The notes beneath the pieces are model-generated. The model did no database searches. It was not told the origin of the DNA and saw nothing but the letters and a program-made list of their open reading frames with translations. DNA of 64,000 nucleotides from Pseudomonas sp. 8O (lineage in GTDB: Bacteria; Pseudomonadota; Gammaproteobacteria; Pseudomonadales; Pseudomonadaceae). Both the position numbers and the translations under genes were made by a program. The stretch covers positions 950,587-1,014,586 of the forward strand of contig NZ_LR733265.1 of the NCBI RefSeq assembly GCF_902506495.1, written 5' to 3'. Shown here in pieces: positions 17,711 through 26,910 of the stretch (positions are counted from its first letter, which is position 1; the number at the start of each line of letters is the position of its first letter).

Positions 17711-18553
17711 TCAGTCCCGCCCGGCCTGGGCCAAGGGACTGGGTTTCCAGTCATCGGCGTTACCTGAATTAAGCGCCTGCTGTAGACGCTGCAGGTCACC
17801 ACGCCGGGCAAAGTCACGCAGCCTGGCATTGAACACGCGCAGCAGCTTGGCGCTCTCAGGATCGCCCTTGCGAAATAGCAAACGCAGCGGCTCGACATTC
17901 AACTGACGCGGATGATGCACGATATTACCGCCATCTTCCGGAAACAAACGACTCAACATTGCATAGCCGACAGCACGGTCCTGAGGATGCAGGTCGATAC
18001 GGCCCAATTCGAGAAGACGAAAGCTGGTGTCCTCCTTGCCATTCTGCTCGACGCTCAAGCGGCCGGCCTGCAACGCCTCGTCGAACGCCGGGCCATAGGA
18101 GTAACCCAGGGTCGTGCCGATGTGATACTTCAGCAAGTCCTCGACCGAGGTCCAGTCGAACGCCTGATCGCGACGATAGAACAGGACGATCTCCCCACGC
18201 ACCAGCGGGTCGCTACAAATGCCGTAATTGAGCCGACTGGGGCTGCAGCTATAGGGCATGATCGCGTGCAACTGGCCCTGCTGCAGCATCAGTACGTTGC
18301 GGTCCCAGGGATGGAAGATGAACTCGACCTGGTAACCCTCTTCAGCGAACACTGCGCTGATCAGTCGCGCCAGAGCGCCACCATCACTGCGCTCCTGATC
18401 GACATAAGGCGCCCAGTCGCCGGTACCGATACGCAGCTTTCGCGCCTCGGCCTGAACGGGCTCCAGGGCTACCAGCAAAACAGGCAGCATCAGGGAGGCG
18501 AGCATCCGTGCCCAGCGTCTTCTCAGTGCGACGCTACAAAACAGGTACGACAC
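17711..18553 (-). CDS. Periplasmic substrate-binding protein (SBP family 3-like)
   Basis: 280 aa with an N-terminal signal peptide (hydrophobic MLASLMLPVLLVALEPVQA, cleavage near residue 36). The mature part starts RKLRIGTGDWAPYVDQ and has the two-lobe pattern of family 3 solute-binding proteins (VFAEEGYQVEFIFHPWDRNV, YHIGTTLGYSYGPAFDEAL). No ABC permease is adjacent, so it may serve an orphan sensing or transport role; ligand unknown. Confidence 0.85.
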   Translation of the reverse strand: MSYLFCSVALRRRWARMLASLMLPVLLVALEPVQAEARKLRIGTGDWAPYVDQERSDGGALARLISAVFAEEGYQVEFIFHPWDRNVLMLQQGQLHAIMPYSCSPSRLNYGICSDPLVRGEIVLFYRRDQAFDWTSVEDLLKYHIGTTLGYSYGPAFDEALQAGRLSVEQNGKEDTSFRLLELGRIDLHPQDRAVGYAMLSRLFPEDGGNIVHHPRQLNVEPLRLLFRKGDPESAKLLRVFNARLRDFARRGDLQRLQQALNSGNADDWKPSPLAQAGRD

Positions 18554-18651
18554 AAATCACCTCTGATACGGGTCATGTTCGACGTCTCCCTGTCGGCTAC
18601 TGCAACCTCTCCCTTCGCCCAGCATAGTCAAACGCCGCGCCCGGGCGTTTC

Positions 18652-19461
18652 TCAAGTTGTCGATTGGCGCTCTGCCGGACGACGGGCGCCGGCTACCAGT
18701 TTGTCTACCAGCTTGGCCGCAGCGGCCATGCCGAAGCTGGCGGTGACCATCATCACCGCGCCGAAACCGCCAGCGCAGTCCAGCTTCACACCCTCACCCA
18801 CGAAACCCTTGGCCTGACAAACCGTGCCGTCCGGCTTGGGATAGCGCAATTGCTCGGTGGAAAACACGCAGGGCACGCTGTAGGTGCGCCCCGGCGTACG
18901 CGAAAAGCCATAGTCGCGGCGCAACATGCTGCGCACCTTGGCCGCCAGCGGGTCGTTGAAGGTCTTGTTCAGGTCGGTGACCTGAATCTGCGTCGGGTCG
19001 ACCTGCCCACCCGCGCCGCCGGTGGTGACGATCTGAATCTTGCGCCGCTTGCACCAGGCGATCAGCGCCGCCTTGGCGGGCACGCTGTCGATGCAGTCGA
19101 TCACCCCGTCGAGCTGCTCGGTGATGTACTCGGCCATGGTTTCGCGGGTGACGAAATCCGCCACCGCGTGCACCACGCAGGCCGGATTGATGGCGCGGAT
19201 GCGCGCCGCCATCTCGTCGACCTTGGCCTTGCCCACCGCGCCTTCGATGGCGTGCACCTGGCGATTGGTGTTGGTGATGCAGACGTCGTCCAGGTCGAAC
19301 AGGGAAATCTCGCCGACCCCCGAACGCGCCAGCGCCTCGGCCGCCCATGAGCCCACGCCGCCAATGCCGACTACCGCCACATGCGCCGCTGCCAGTCGTT
19401 GATAGCCCTCCTGGCCGTAAAGCCGGGCTATGCCGCCGAATCGCTGATCGTCAGTACCCAT
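18652..19461 (-). CDS. tcdA: tRNA threonylcarbamoyladenosine dehydratase
   Basis: E1/ThiF-fold ATP-dependent enzyme that cyclises t6A37 of tRNA to ct6A. 269 aa. ATP-binding motif GIGGVGSWAAEALARSGVG begins at residue 32; acidic segment SLFDLDDVCITNTNRQ follows; the C-terminus has a hydrophobic tail. In E. coli it works with CsdA and CsdE, which lie 3 kb away here. Confidence 0.93.
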   Translation of the reverse strand: MGTDDQRFGGIARLYGQEGYQRLAAAHVAVVGIGGVGSWAAEALARSGVGEISLFDLDDVCITNTNRQVHAIEGAVGKAKVDEMAARIRAINPACVVHAVADFVTRETMAEYITEQLDGVIDCIDSVPAKAALIAWCKRRKIQIVTTGGAGGQVDPTQIQVTDLNKTFNDPLAAKVRSMLRRDYGFSRTPGRTYSVPCVFSTEQLRYPKPDGTVCQAKGFVGEGVKLDCAGGFGAVMMVTASFGMAAAAKLVDKLVAGARRPAERQSTT

Positions 19462-19773
19462 TACACCCTCCGAACCAAGCCGGGCATTATAGGGATAGCA
19501 CCCTGCCCACCCAAGCCCGCCGCACAGGTCAGCCGTCGGTCCGTCATAGCCGGCTGCATTGATCGCGAATACGCCGCGCGACGCGCCTTATGACCTGATC
19601 GGTAACGACGTTTGCTTTGACGCGCTTGCCGCGCCGGCCCCCGACGGCCCTCCCTCATCCGGCGCTTCGCGCCACCTTCTCCCGCTGGGAGAAGGGCATC
19701 AAGGATGGCGTCGCTGCGCGACTTTCACGGTAATATGGCCGGCCTTCACGCTAGCCGCCGCACCGGAGCCGCA
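19462..19773. other. Intergenic region with a REP-like repeat
   Basis: 312 bases between divergent tcdA and dapE. A palindromic unit at 19652-19695 (CCTCATCCGGCGCTTCGCGC followed by CACCTTCTCCCGCTGGGAGA) recurs at 20973-21010. Both gene promoters should lie here, but I see no clear boxes. No convincing gene. Confidence 0.6.
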
Positions 19774-20916
19774 ATGACCGCCACACTCACCCCGACCCTG
19801 GAACTCGCCTTCGACCTGATCCGCCGCCCGTCCGTGACCCCGGTCGACGAAGGTTGCCAGGAGCTGATGATGCGCCGCCTGGCCGCCTGCGGCTTCGAGG
19901 TGGAGCCCATGCGCATCGAAGAGGTGGAGAATTTCTGGGCCAAGCGCGGTGGTGACGGCCCGGTACTGTGCTTCGCCGGCCACACCGACGTGGTGCCCAC
20001 CGGCCCGCTGGATGCCTGGCAGTACCAACCGTTCGACGTGCGTGTCGATGAAGACGGCATGCTCTGCGGCCGTGGCGCGGCCGACATGAAGGGCAGCCTG
20101 GCGAGCATGATCATCGCGGTGGAGCGCTTCGTCGCCGACCACCCGAACCACAAGGGCGCCATCACCTTCCTCATCACCAGCGACGAAGAAGGCCCGGCCC
20201 AGCACGGCACCAAGGCGGTGGTCGAACGCCTGCGCGAGCGCAACGAGCGCCTGGACTGGTGCATCGTTGGCGAGCCGTCGAGCACCACCCTGCTCGGTGA
20301 CGTAGTGAAGAACGGTCGTCGCGGCTCGCTCGGCTGCACCCTGACCGTGTACGGCAAGCAAGGCCATGTCGCCTACCCGCACCTGGCGAAGAATCCGATC
20401 CACCTGGCCGCTCCGGCGCTGGCCGAGCTGGCCGCCGAGCACTGGGATCATGGCAACGACTACTTCCCGCCGACCAGCTTCCAGGTGTCCAACCTCAACG
20501 CCGGCACTGGTGCCACCAACGTCATCCCCGGCGAGCTGAAGGCGGTATTCAACTTCCGTTTCTCCACCGAATCCACCGTCGAGGAACTGCAGCAGCGCGT
20601 CACCAACATCCTCGACAAGCACGGCCTGGACTACCACCTGGAGTGGGCGCTGTCCGGCCTGCCCTTCCTCACCCAGCCGGGCGAATTGCTGGACGCCGTG
20701 GCCGCCAGCATCAAGAGCATCACCGGTCGCGACACCAAGCCGTCCACCAGCGGCGGCACCTCCGATGGCCGCTTCATCGCCACCCTGGGTACCCAGGTGG
20801 TCGAACTCGGCCCGGTCAACGCCACCATCCATCAGATCAACGAGCGCGTGCTGGCCAGCGATCTGGACCTGCTGACCGAGGTTTACTACCAGACCATGGT
20901 GAAGTTGCTGGCATGA
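19774..20916 (+). CDS. dapE: Succinyl-diaminopimelate desuccinylase
   Basis: M20-family di-zinc hydrolase releasing LL-diaminopimelate and succinate. 380 aa from ATG 19774 (MTATLTPTLELAFDLI), which has CGGAG upstream; an earlier ATG at 19705 would add 23 poorly conserved residues. Zinc ligands: His 70 and Asp 72 (GHTDVVPTG), Asp near 103 (GRGAADMKG), Glu-Glu near 138 (TSDEEG), and a late His in VNATIHQINE. Confidence 0.96.
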   Translation: MTATLTPTLELAFDLIRRPSVTPVDEGCQELMMRRLAACGFEVEPMRIEEVENFWAKRGGDGPVLCFAGHTDVVPTGPLDAWQYQPFDVRVDEDGMLCGRGAADMKGSLASMIIAVERFVADHPNHKGAITFLITSDEEGPAQHGTKAVVERLRERNERLDWCIVGEPSSTTLLGDVVKNGRRGSLGCTLTVYGKQGHVAYPHLAKNPIHLAAPALAELAAEHWDHGNDYFPPTSFQVSNLNAGTGATNVIPGELKAVFNFRFSTESTVEELQQRVTNILDKHGLDYHLEWALSGLPFLTQPGELLDAVAASIKSITGRDTKPSTSGGTSDGRFIATLGTQVVELGPVNATIHQINERVLASDLDLLTEVYYQTMVKLLA

Positions 20917-20972
20917 TGGGTGGGTCACGTCCGATGCCAGGCGCCACCTCAGCCAGCTTGATCCGCCCATTG

Positions 20973-21010
20973 CCCTCATCCGGCGCTGCGCGCCACCTTC
21001 TCCCGGAGGG
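20973..21010. repeat. REP-like unit
   Basis: Second copy of the CCTCATCCGGCGCT-type unit (first at 19652), between dapE and rlmA. Confidence 0.65.
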
Positions 21011-21052
21011 AGCGGTACTCAAGGAGGAAGTCGCCACGCGACTTGCACGCCC

Positions 21053-21856
21053 ATGCTGATCTGCCCCATCTGCCAGACGTCGCTGGAGCCGAGTGACAGC
21101 GGCCTGATCTGCAGCAATCGGCACAGCTTCGACCGCGCGCGCCAGGGCTACTACAACCTGCTGCCGGTACAGCACAAGAACAGCCGCGACCCCGGCGACA
21201 ACGCCGCCATGGTCGAGGCCCGCCGGCGCTTTCTCGACGGTGGCCACTACGCGCCACTGGCCGCACGCCTGGCCGCACTGGCAGCCGAGTACAAGCCGGC
21301 GCGCTGGCTGGATATCGGCTGCGGCGAGGGTTACTACACCGAACAGATCGCCCGCGCCCTGCCCGCTGCCGACGGCTACGCCCTCGACATCTCCCGTGAG
21401 GCGGTCAAGCGCGCGTGCAAACGTACTCCACACCTCAGCTGGCTGGTGGCGAGCATGGCTCGCGTACCGTTGGCCGATGCCAGTTGCGAGCTGCTGGCCA
21501 GCGTTTTCAGCCCGCTGGACTGGAGCGAAGCCAAACGTCTGCTCGCACCCGGCGGCGGCTTGCTGCGCATGGGCCCAACCCGCGTGCACCTGATGGAACT
21601 GCGGCAGAAGCTCTACGACGAAGTGCGTGACTATGACGACGAGAAGCACCTGGCGCTGATTCCGCCCGGCATGCACCTGGCCCATAGCGAAACCCTCGAG
21701 TTTACGCTGCACCTGAGCGATGCCCAGGCTCGCGCCGACCTGCTGGCCATGACGCCACACGGCTGGCGTGCCAGCGCCGAACGCCGTGAAGCGGTGATCG
21801 CCGCGTCCTTCGAAGTTACCGTTGCCATCCGCTACGATTGGATCATCAAAACTTAG
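21053..21856 (+). CDS. rlmA: 23S rRNA (guanine-N1)-methyltransferase RlmA-type
   Basis: 267 aa SAM-dependent methyltransferase of the RlmA group, which methylates G745 of 23S rRNA in E. coli. N-terminal zinc site Cys 4, Cys 7, Cys 20, His 24 (CPICQTSLEPSDSGLICSNR then H); SAM motif WLDIGCGEGYYTEQ near residue 84. The exact target base in this organism is inferred. Confidence 0.9.
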   Translation: MLICPICQTSLEPSDSGLICSNRHSFDRARQGYYNLLPVQHKNSRDPGDNAAMVEARRRFLDGGHYAPLAARLAALAAEYKPARWLDIGCGEGYYTEQIARALPAADGYALDISREAVKRACKRTPHLSWLVASMARVPLADASCELLASVFSPLDWSEAKRLLAPGGGLLRMGPTRVHLMELRQKLYDEVRDYDDEKHLALIPPGMHLAHSETLEFTLHLSDAQARADLLAMTPHGWRASAERREAVIAASFEVTVAIRYDWIIKT

Positions 21857-21882
21857 AGCACCAGCCCTCAGGATCAGAAGCC

Positions 21883-22254
21883 ATGCGCCAACCCGATATC
21901 GAGATCTACCTGAAAGACGCCGAACGCGATGCCGTGGCGCAATGGCTGGGTGAAGCCCTTGGCCCGTGCAGCGACTGGCAGCAAAAGGGCCAGACCTTCA
22001 AGTGCCAGGCCGGCGACGTGCCGGTAACCTGGCTGCCGAAAGCCGTGGGCAAATGGCACAGCCTGTACCTGGAAAGCGATGCCACCCCCTGGGCCGACGA
22101 CCTCGCCTGCGCCCGTGCTGCCCATGCCGCACTCGGCGTGCAGGTGCGTTGCGCACCCGGCACCTGGGTGGAAGATGAAAGCGATGAAGAAGCCGACCGC
22201 TGGATCAAGGTCGATGCCGATGGTGAAACCGAGATCGTCTGGCGTACTGAATAA
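21883..22254 (+). CDS. Conserved hypothetical protein
   Basis: 123 aa acidic soluble protein (MRQPDIEIYLKDAERDAVAQ...), no signal peptide and no recognised domain. The ATG at 21883 is preferred because the longer frame overlaps rlmA; it starts 26 bases after the rlmA stop, so the two may be co-transcribed. Rich in Trp, Asp and Glu, with a C-terminal DESDEEADRWIKVDADGETE stretch. Confidence 0.8.
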   Translation: MRQPDIEIYLKDAERDAVAQWLGEALGPCSDWQQKGQTFKCQAGDVPVTWLPKAVGKWHSLYLESDATPWADDLACARAAHAALGVQVRCAPGTWVEDESDEEADRWIKVDADGETEIVWRTE

Positions 22255-22279
22255 AAGTGGCGCCTTGAATCGACAGCCT

Positions 22280-22383
22280 GTAGCCCGGATGCAATCCGGG
22301 GCCTGACCGAGGCATTTCCCCGCATCTGACTACAGAACCGCGACGGCGAAACCGAGATCGTCGTAGGGTGCGCCGTGCGCACC
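22280..22383. repeat. Two single REP-like half-units
   Basis: GTAGCCCGGATGCAATCCGG at 22280 and GTAGGGTGCGCCGTGCGCAC at 22363, single copies of the families seen at 13058 and 8966. Confidence 0.65.
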
Positions 22384-22419
22384 GCGCCATCCCCGCCCTG
22401 AAAAGTACAGCGCCCACAA

Positions 22420-22452
22420 ACAACAAGGCCCGTCATCGACGGGCCTTGTTGT
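22420..22452 (-). terminator. Intrinsic terminator of the cold-shock gene
   Basis: Perfect stem ACAACAAGGCCCGTC...GACGGGCCTTGTTGT 16 bases after the cold-shock stop; on the minus strand it is followed by TTGTGG. Its symmetry would also let it act on plus-strand transcripts coming from 22254. Confidence 0.8.
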
Positions 22453-22467
22453 ATTTCGAGTTGGAGC

Positions 22468-22677
22468 TCAGACCGCAGAGACGTCTTCCGCCTGCAGGCC
22501 CTTCTGGCCCTGGGTCACACCGAACTCGACCTTCTGGCCTTCGACCAGGGTGCGGTGGCCGTCGCCGCGAATGGCGCGGTAGTGAACGAATACGTCCGGG
22601 CCGCTTTCGCGCTGAATGAACCCGTAACCCTTGGAATCATTGAACCATTTGACGGTTCCCGTCTCACGATCTGCCAT
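22468..22677 (-). CDS. CspA-family cold-shock protein
   Basis: 69 aa, one cold-shock domain. MADRETGTVKWFNDSKGYGF has the aromatic patch; RNP1 is KGYGFIQ and RNP2 DVFVHY, the RNA-binding motifs. It binds single-stranded RNA and DNA as an RNA chaperone. AGTTGG lies upstream; a longer reading to 22857 is part of the leader and is not preferred. The leader of about 150 bases is common for cold-shock mRNAs. Resembles CapB/CspD-type proteins of Pseudomonas. Confidence 0.95.
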   Translation of the reverse strand: MADRETGTVKWFNDSKGYGFIQRESGPDVFVHYRAIRGDGHRTLVEGQKVEFGVTQGQKGLQAEDVSAV

Positions 22678-23252
22678 TACCAACTTCTCCAAACTCGCTA
22701 TGTTTTTATTGTCCCGAAGGCGCTTTGACGGCTCGGTAAAAACGTTCTTCTCAGCGTTCGCCACCCCCGGCAATCGAGCATGGAGCAGGTCAAGCGATTC
22801 GCGTTCTTGCTGCAGCCGAAGGCCGAGTATAAAGCATGGATTGTGACTGAAAAGCACTTTTTCAAAACCGCCACGAACCCAGAAGATATGCGGGTTACAG
22901 CTTGTTTTATGAGCTTTTGGCTAACAGATCGCGCAACTTCTTCGCCAGCCACTGCACCTGATCAGGCGCCAGTCGATATGCCCGCTCACTGCGCGCACGG
23001 TTGAGAATGCCCAAGGGTGGATGTCGCTCTTTGCATCCACCACAGCGGTGGATAGATGAAGCGCGAGCCACCCTGCGCACCTTGCTAGGATGAAGCCACG
23101 TAGGGTGCGCCGTGCGCACCGATGCTTCCAGGGTGGTGCGCATGGCGCACCCTACGGACTACGCACGACTCCGCAGGGTGGATGTCGCTCTTTACATCCA
23201 CCACAACGGTGGATCGGTGAAGCGTGATCCACCCTACTCTCACAGGTGAACA
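22678..23252. other. Intergenic: cold-shock leader and REP-like repeats
   Basis: 575 bases. 22678-22860 is probably the cold-shock leader and promoter. On the minus strand 22911-23000 keeps an open reading RARSERAYRLAPDQVQWLAK that looks like the end of a lost small gene (no start). Then come repeats: GGGTGGATGTCGCTCTTTGC type at 23015-23075 and 23175-23236, and the GTAGGGTGCGCC type at 23100-23155. Confidence 0.6.
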
Positions 23253-25079
23253 TCAAGCGCGGCGGCGGCGCCGCCACAGCCACAGCGCCAACACGCCAAG
23301 GGTCAGCAGCGCGGGCACCAGGGCGATGTTGATGATCTTCAGCGCCCGGCCCAGCGCCTCGATATCGGCATTGAGCTGATAACGCACGTCGCGCAGCTCC
23401 TTGCGAATCTCCAGCTTCTGCTGGATGAAGCGCTGCAACGCGCCCTGCTGCTCCGGCGTCAGCTCCAGGTTTGGATCGTCGCTTTGCTGCAGCGCCGCCA
23501 GTTGCTGCTCGGTCTCGGCCAGGCGTGCCTGCAGTGCCTGCTCCTTGTCACGGAAACGCTGTTCTGCGGCACGCTGCAACTCCTCGACCACCACGAACGG
23601 ACGGCTGAAGCGACCACGCGAACGCACGCTGATCAGCGCCTCGGAGCCGCTCAGGTTGTCCAGCGCGTTGATGGTGAAGCTGCCGTTGTCAGCCCAGGGT
23701 TGCGGCATGCGCTGACCGAAGAAGTCCTGCACCTGCACCCACATGCGGTCGCTCAATATGTCGGTATCGGCCACCGCGATGACGTTGATGTTGTCGGCCT
23801 GCTTGAGCCCGTCCTTGCGCCCCTCGATGCCATCGGGGAAGGCGCTCTGCGCCGGGCCGTCGATGCGGGCGGCGATAGCGTAGCGCTCGCCGGTCGGCTC
23901 CAGCTCACGGATCAGCTCCTCGGGGTTGCTGAGCATGGCGAAGCGTTGCGCGTCAAAGGGCATGGCGTACTCGGAGCTCTGCATCAGAGGGGTAAAGCGC
24001 GTCTTCGCCCCTTCCAGCGGCTCGAGGATGCCAGCGGTGGCGACAGTGACGCTCTCCAGCCCGGCCGTGACGATATCGGTCTGATCCAGCGCCTTGCGCG
24101 GCAAGCTCAGCCAGGCAGCGTGACGAACCGGACGCTGACCCTGACCACGGTTGACCGACATGGCATAGGAACCGTCACCGAGCACCTTGTCCGGCACCAT
24201 GCGCAAGCCCCAGGCCTTGAACAGCGGCTCGATGTTCGAGGCCCTGTCCGGTGCCATTTCGCCCGGCATATCACCCGTATCGGCCTCGGCGTAAGGATCG
24301 ACGAACACCATCAACTTGCCGCCGCGCAGCACGAACTGATCGATGGCATACAGGGTCTGCTCGGGCAGGTTCTTCGGATGCACCAGCCACAGCACCGAGA
24401 CATTCTCGGGGATCAGGTCGACGTCACTCTTGAGCTGCTCGATCTGGAACAACTGGCGCACCTGCTCCAGCACCATCCACGGTGGCGTCGGCTGCCGCGC
24501 CATCATGTCGAAACCGCCGGTCATCGGCAGCCCGGAGAGCACGCCAACCACCGGCAGCTCCGACTTGGCCAGGGTCTGCACCAGGCGGCTCAGCTCGTAT
24601 TCCAGGTGCTCCTCCTGATCCAGGGCGAAGAACGGGATCACCTGGGTGTCGTCCTGGCCGTTGCTGCCGGCCAGGCCGAAGTAGATCGAGTCGCCGCCCT
24701 GCTGCAGGGGGATGCCCTGCAGGCCGAATTCGGCCGCCTTGTCCTCGTCCTCGGAGAACGGCTCGGGGTCGATGATGTGCAGGCGGATCTTGCCATTCGC
24801 CTGGGCCTGGTAGGCCTTGAGCATCTCCTCCACGCGCTGGGCATAGGTGCGCAGCGCCGGCAGGTCCTTGGCCACCTTGTCCGAGTAGAAGAAGTACAGG
24901 TCGATCGGCTCGTCCAGCTCACCAAGGATCTGCTGGGTGCCGCCTGAGATGGTGTAGAGCTTCTGCTCGGTCAGGTCCAGGCGTGCACCGCCCAGACCCA
25001 GGCCGGCCAGCAGGTTGAAGGCGAAAAAGGCCACCGCGATCAGCAGCAACCCGGCGCCGGAATAGATCAGCTTTTTCAT
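23253..25079 (-). CDS. GldG-type ABC transporter auxiliary protein
   Basis: 608 aa. An N-terminal membrane helix (LLLIAVAFFAFNLLAGLGLG) precedes a large periplasmic part resembling GldG/ABC-type uncharacterised auxiliary proteins (LDLTEQKLYTISGGTQQILG, then RVEEMLKAYQAQANGKIRLH), a coiled coil at about 510-560 (QALQARLAETEQQLAALQQS), and a last helix with a basic RRRRRA tail. It is the third gene after an ATPase and a permease on the same strand, 12 bases after the permease. The exported substrate is unknown; the gliding role of Gld proteins applies to Bacteroidetes and should not be transferred. Confidence 0.87.
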   Translation of the reverse strand: MKKLIYSGAGLLLIAVAFFAFNLLAGLGLGGARLDLTEQKLYTISGGTQQILGELDEPIDLYFFYSDKVAKDLPALRTYAQRVEEMLKAYQAQANGKIRLHIIDPEPFSEDEDKAAEFGLQGIPLQQGGDSIYFGLAGSNGQDDTQVIPFFALDQEEHLEYELSRLVQTLAKSELPVVGVLSGLPMTGGFDMMARQPTPPWMVLEQVRQLFQIEQLKSDVDLIPENVSVLWLVHPKNLPEQTLYAIDQFVLRGGKLMVFVDPYAEADTGDMPGEMAPDRASNIEPLFKAWGLRMVPDKVLGDGSYAMSVNRGQGQRPVRHAAWLSLPRKALDQTDIVTAGLESVTVATAGILEPLEGAKTRFTPLMQSSEYAMPFDAQRFAMLSNPEELIRELEPTGERYAIAARIDGPAQSAFPDGIEGRKDGLKQADNINVIAVADTDILSDRMWVQVQDFFGQRMPQPWADNGSFTINALDNLSGSEALISVRSRGRFSRPFVVVEELQRAAEQRFRDKEQALQARLAETEQQLAALQQSDDPNLELTPEQQGALQRFIQQKLEIRKELRDVRYQLNADIEALGRALKIINIALVPALLTLGVLALWLWRRRRRA

Positions 25080-25091
25080 GGGCGCATTCCT

Positions 25092-25823
25092 TCAGTCGGC
25101 TTTCTTCAGGTCGATGACCACGGCAGTGGCAGTCAGCCAGCCGGCGATCAGCGAGAGGAAATACAGCAGGTCGCGCAGATCGATCACGCCCTTGCTGATG
25201 GCATCGAAGCGCACCAGGAAGCTCAGCGAGGCGATGGCGTCCACCAGCCACTGCGGCGCCCAGGCGAAGGCGTCGAGCACCATCGGAAAGCCGCTGACGA
25301 TGAACAGGAAGCAGGCACTGACCGCGAGAATGAAGGCGATCACCTGATTCTTGCTCAGTGCCGACATGCACGAGCCGATGGCCAGATAGGCGCCGGCCAG
25401 CAGCCAGCTGCCGATGTAGCCGGTGACGATGGCGCCGTTGTCCGGCTCACCCAGGTAGTTGACCGTGATTATCATCGGAAAAGTCAGCAGCAACGCGATG
25501 CCGGCGAACACCCAGGCCGCCAGGAACTTGCCGGTTACCGCCTCGAAGCGGGTGATCGGCAGGGTCATCAGCAGCTCGATGGAGCCGGACTTGCGCTCCT
25601 CCGCCCACAGGCGCATGGCAATGGCCGGCACCAGGAACAGATAGAGCCAGGGGTGGAAGTTGAAAAAGGCGGAAAGATTGGCCTGGCCGCCCTCGAAGAA
25701 ACCGCCCAGATAGAAAGTGAACACCCCGGACAGCACTAGGAAGATGACGATGAACACATAAGCCAGCGGCGTGGCGAAATAGCTCGCCAGCTCGCGCTTG
25801 AAGATCACGGGCAACTGGGTCAT
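25092..25823 (-). CDS. ABC-2 type permease (GldF-like)
   Basis: 243 aa with six hydrophobic helices; starts MTQLPVIFKRELASYFATPL, the usual start of ABC-2 permeases of this class, and has RLWAEERKSGSIELLMTLPI, a conserved cytoplasmic loop. Its ATG overlaps the ATPase stop by four bases, and the GldG-like gene follows. Presumably forms the membrane channel of this ABC system. Confidence 0.9.
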   Translation of the reverse strand: MTQLPVIFKRELASYFATPLAYVFIVIFLVLSGVFTFYLGGFFEGGQANLSAFFNFHPWLYLFLVPAIAMRLWAEERKSGSIELLMTLPITRFEAVTGKFLAAWVFAGIALLLTFPMIITVNYLGEPDNGAIVTGYIGSWLLAGAYLAIGSCMSALSKNQVIAFILAVSACFLFIVSGFPMVLDAFAWAPQWLVDAIASLSFLVRFDAISKGVIDLRDLLYFLSLIAGWLTATAVVIDLKKAD

Positions 25824-26743
25824 GGCTGCTCTCCCCGGGTCAGCGTGCGGAACACTTCATCGAGCCGACCGCGTTCCACATTGAGTTCGCGCACCTTCCA
25901 ACCGCGCTCGGCAATCAGCGCATTGACCTGCGGGAAGATCACTTCGCCCGGCTGCGCCAGCACGCTCAGGCTGTGCTCACGGGCGTTCTCCTCGACACCG
26001 GCGACGCCTGGCAGCGCCGCAAGAGCAGCCTGGTCGAGCGCCTCATCGGCCACCAGCGTCACCGCCTGGTGGTAGCGCGAACGGCTCTCCAGCTCCAGCG
26101 GCGTGCCATCGGCCAGCAGCCGGCCCTGAGCGATCACTACTGCGCGGGTGCACAACGCCGTGACTTCTTCGAGGATATGGGTGGAAATGATCACGATCTT
26201 GTCGCGGGCCAATCCCTGGATCAGCTGGCGCACCTGGTGCTTCTGGTTGGGGTCGAGGCCATCGGTGGGCTCGTCGAGGATCAGCACGCGCGGATCATGC
26301 AAAATCGCCTGGGCCAGGCCGACGCGGCGCTTGAAGCCCTTGGACAACGTCTCGATGCTCTGCTCCAGCACCTTTTCCAGCTCCACCTGCTCCACCGCAC
26401 GCTGCACGCGCAATTTCTTCTCGGCGCCACGAAAACCGCGTACCTCGGCGATAAAGTCGAGAAAGCCGCGCACCGTCATATCGCCGTAGCAAGGCGCGCC
26501 TTCCGGCAGATAACCGATCTGCCGCTGGGCCTTGAGCGTCTGGGTCTGGATATCGCAGCCGAGGATGCTCGCGGTGCCGGAAGTCGGCGCGAGAAAACCG
26601 GTGAGCATTTTCATGGTGGTGGATTTGCCGGCCCCGTTGGGGCCGAGAAAGCCCAGCACTTCCCCTGGCTGGACCTGAAACGACAAGTCATCGACTGCCG
26701 TGTGCTGCGCAAAACGCTTGGTCAGGTTTCTTATATCGATCAT
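25820..26743 (-). CDS. ABC transporter ATP-binding protein
   Basis: 307 aa nucleotide-binding subunit. Walker A GPNGAGKSTT near residue 35, signature LSKGFKRRVGLAQAI, Walker B VLILDEPTDGLDPNQ, and switch histidine in IISTHIL. A C-terminal domain of about 90 residues is of the GldA/NatA type. First gene of the three-gene operon. Confidence 0.94.
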   Translation of the reverse strand: MIDIRNLTKRFAQHTAVDDLSFQVQPGEVLGFLGPNGAGKSTTMKMLTGFLAPTSGTASILGCDIQTQTLKAQRQIGYLPEGAPCYGDMTVRGFLDFIAEVRGFRGAEKKLRVQRAVEQVELEKVLEQSIETLSKGFKRRVGLAQAILHDPRVLILDEPTDGLDPNQKHQVRQLIQGLARDKIVIISTHILEEVTALCTRAVVIAQGRLLADGTPLELESRSRYHQAVTLVADEALDQAALAALPGVAGVEENAREHSLSVLAQPGEVIFPQVNALIAERGWKVRELNVERGRLDEVFRTLTRGEQP

Positions 26744-26910
26744 GGCCTCTCACCGTCGCGAAGGGCACTGCGCTCAGCGAAACCATCGCGAGAGCGCAGG
26801 CCGCAAGAACGCCGGACGCAGAAAGCACACGCCCGGACGAGGGCAAGACCGTAGCAAAACTGAAAAGTTCAGTCAGCAGCCCGAAACAAGTAGTAAATGG
26901 AATATGTGCT
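26744..26910. other. Upstream region of the ABC operon
   Basis: 167 bases between the ABC operon start and the MITE-like element. It should hold the operon promoter (minus strand), but no clear boxes are seen. No gene. Confidence 0.4.
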
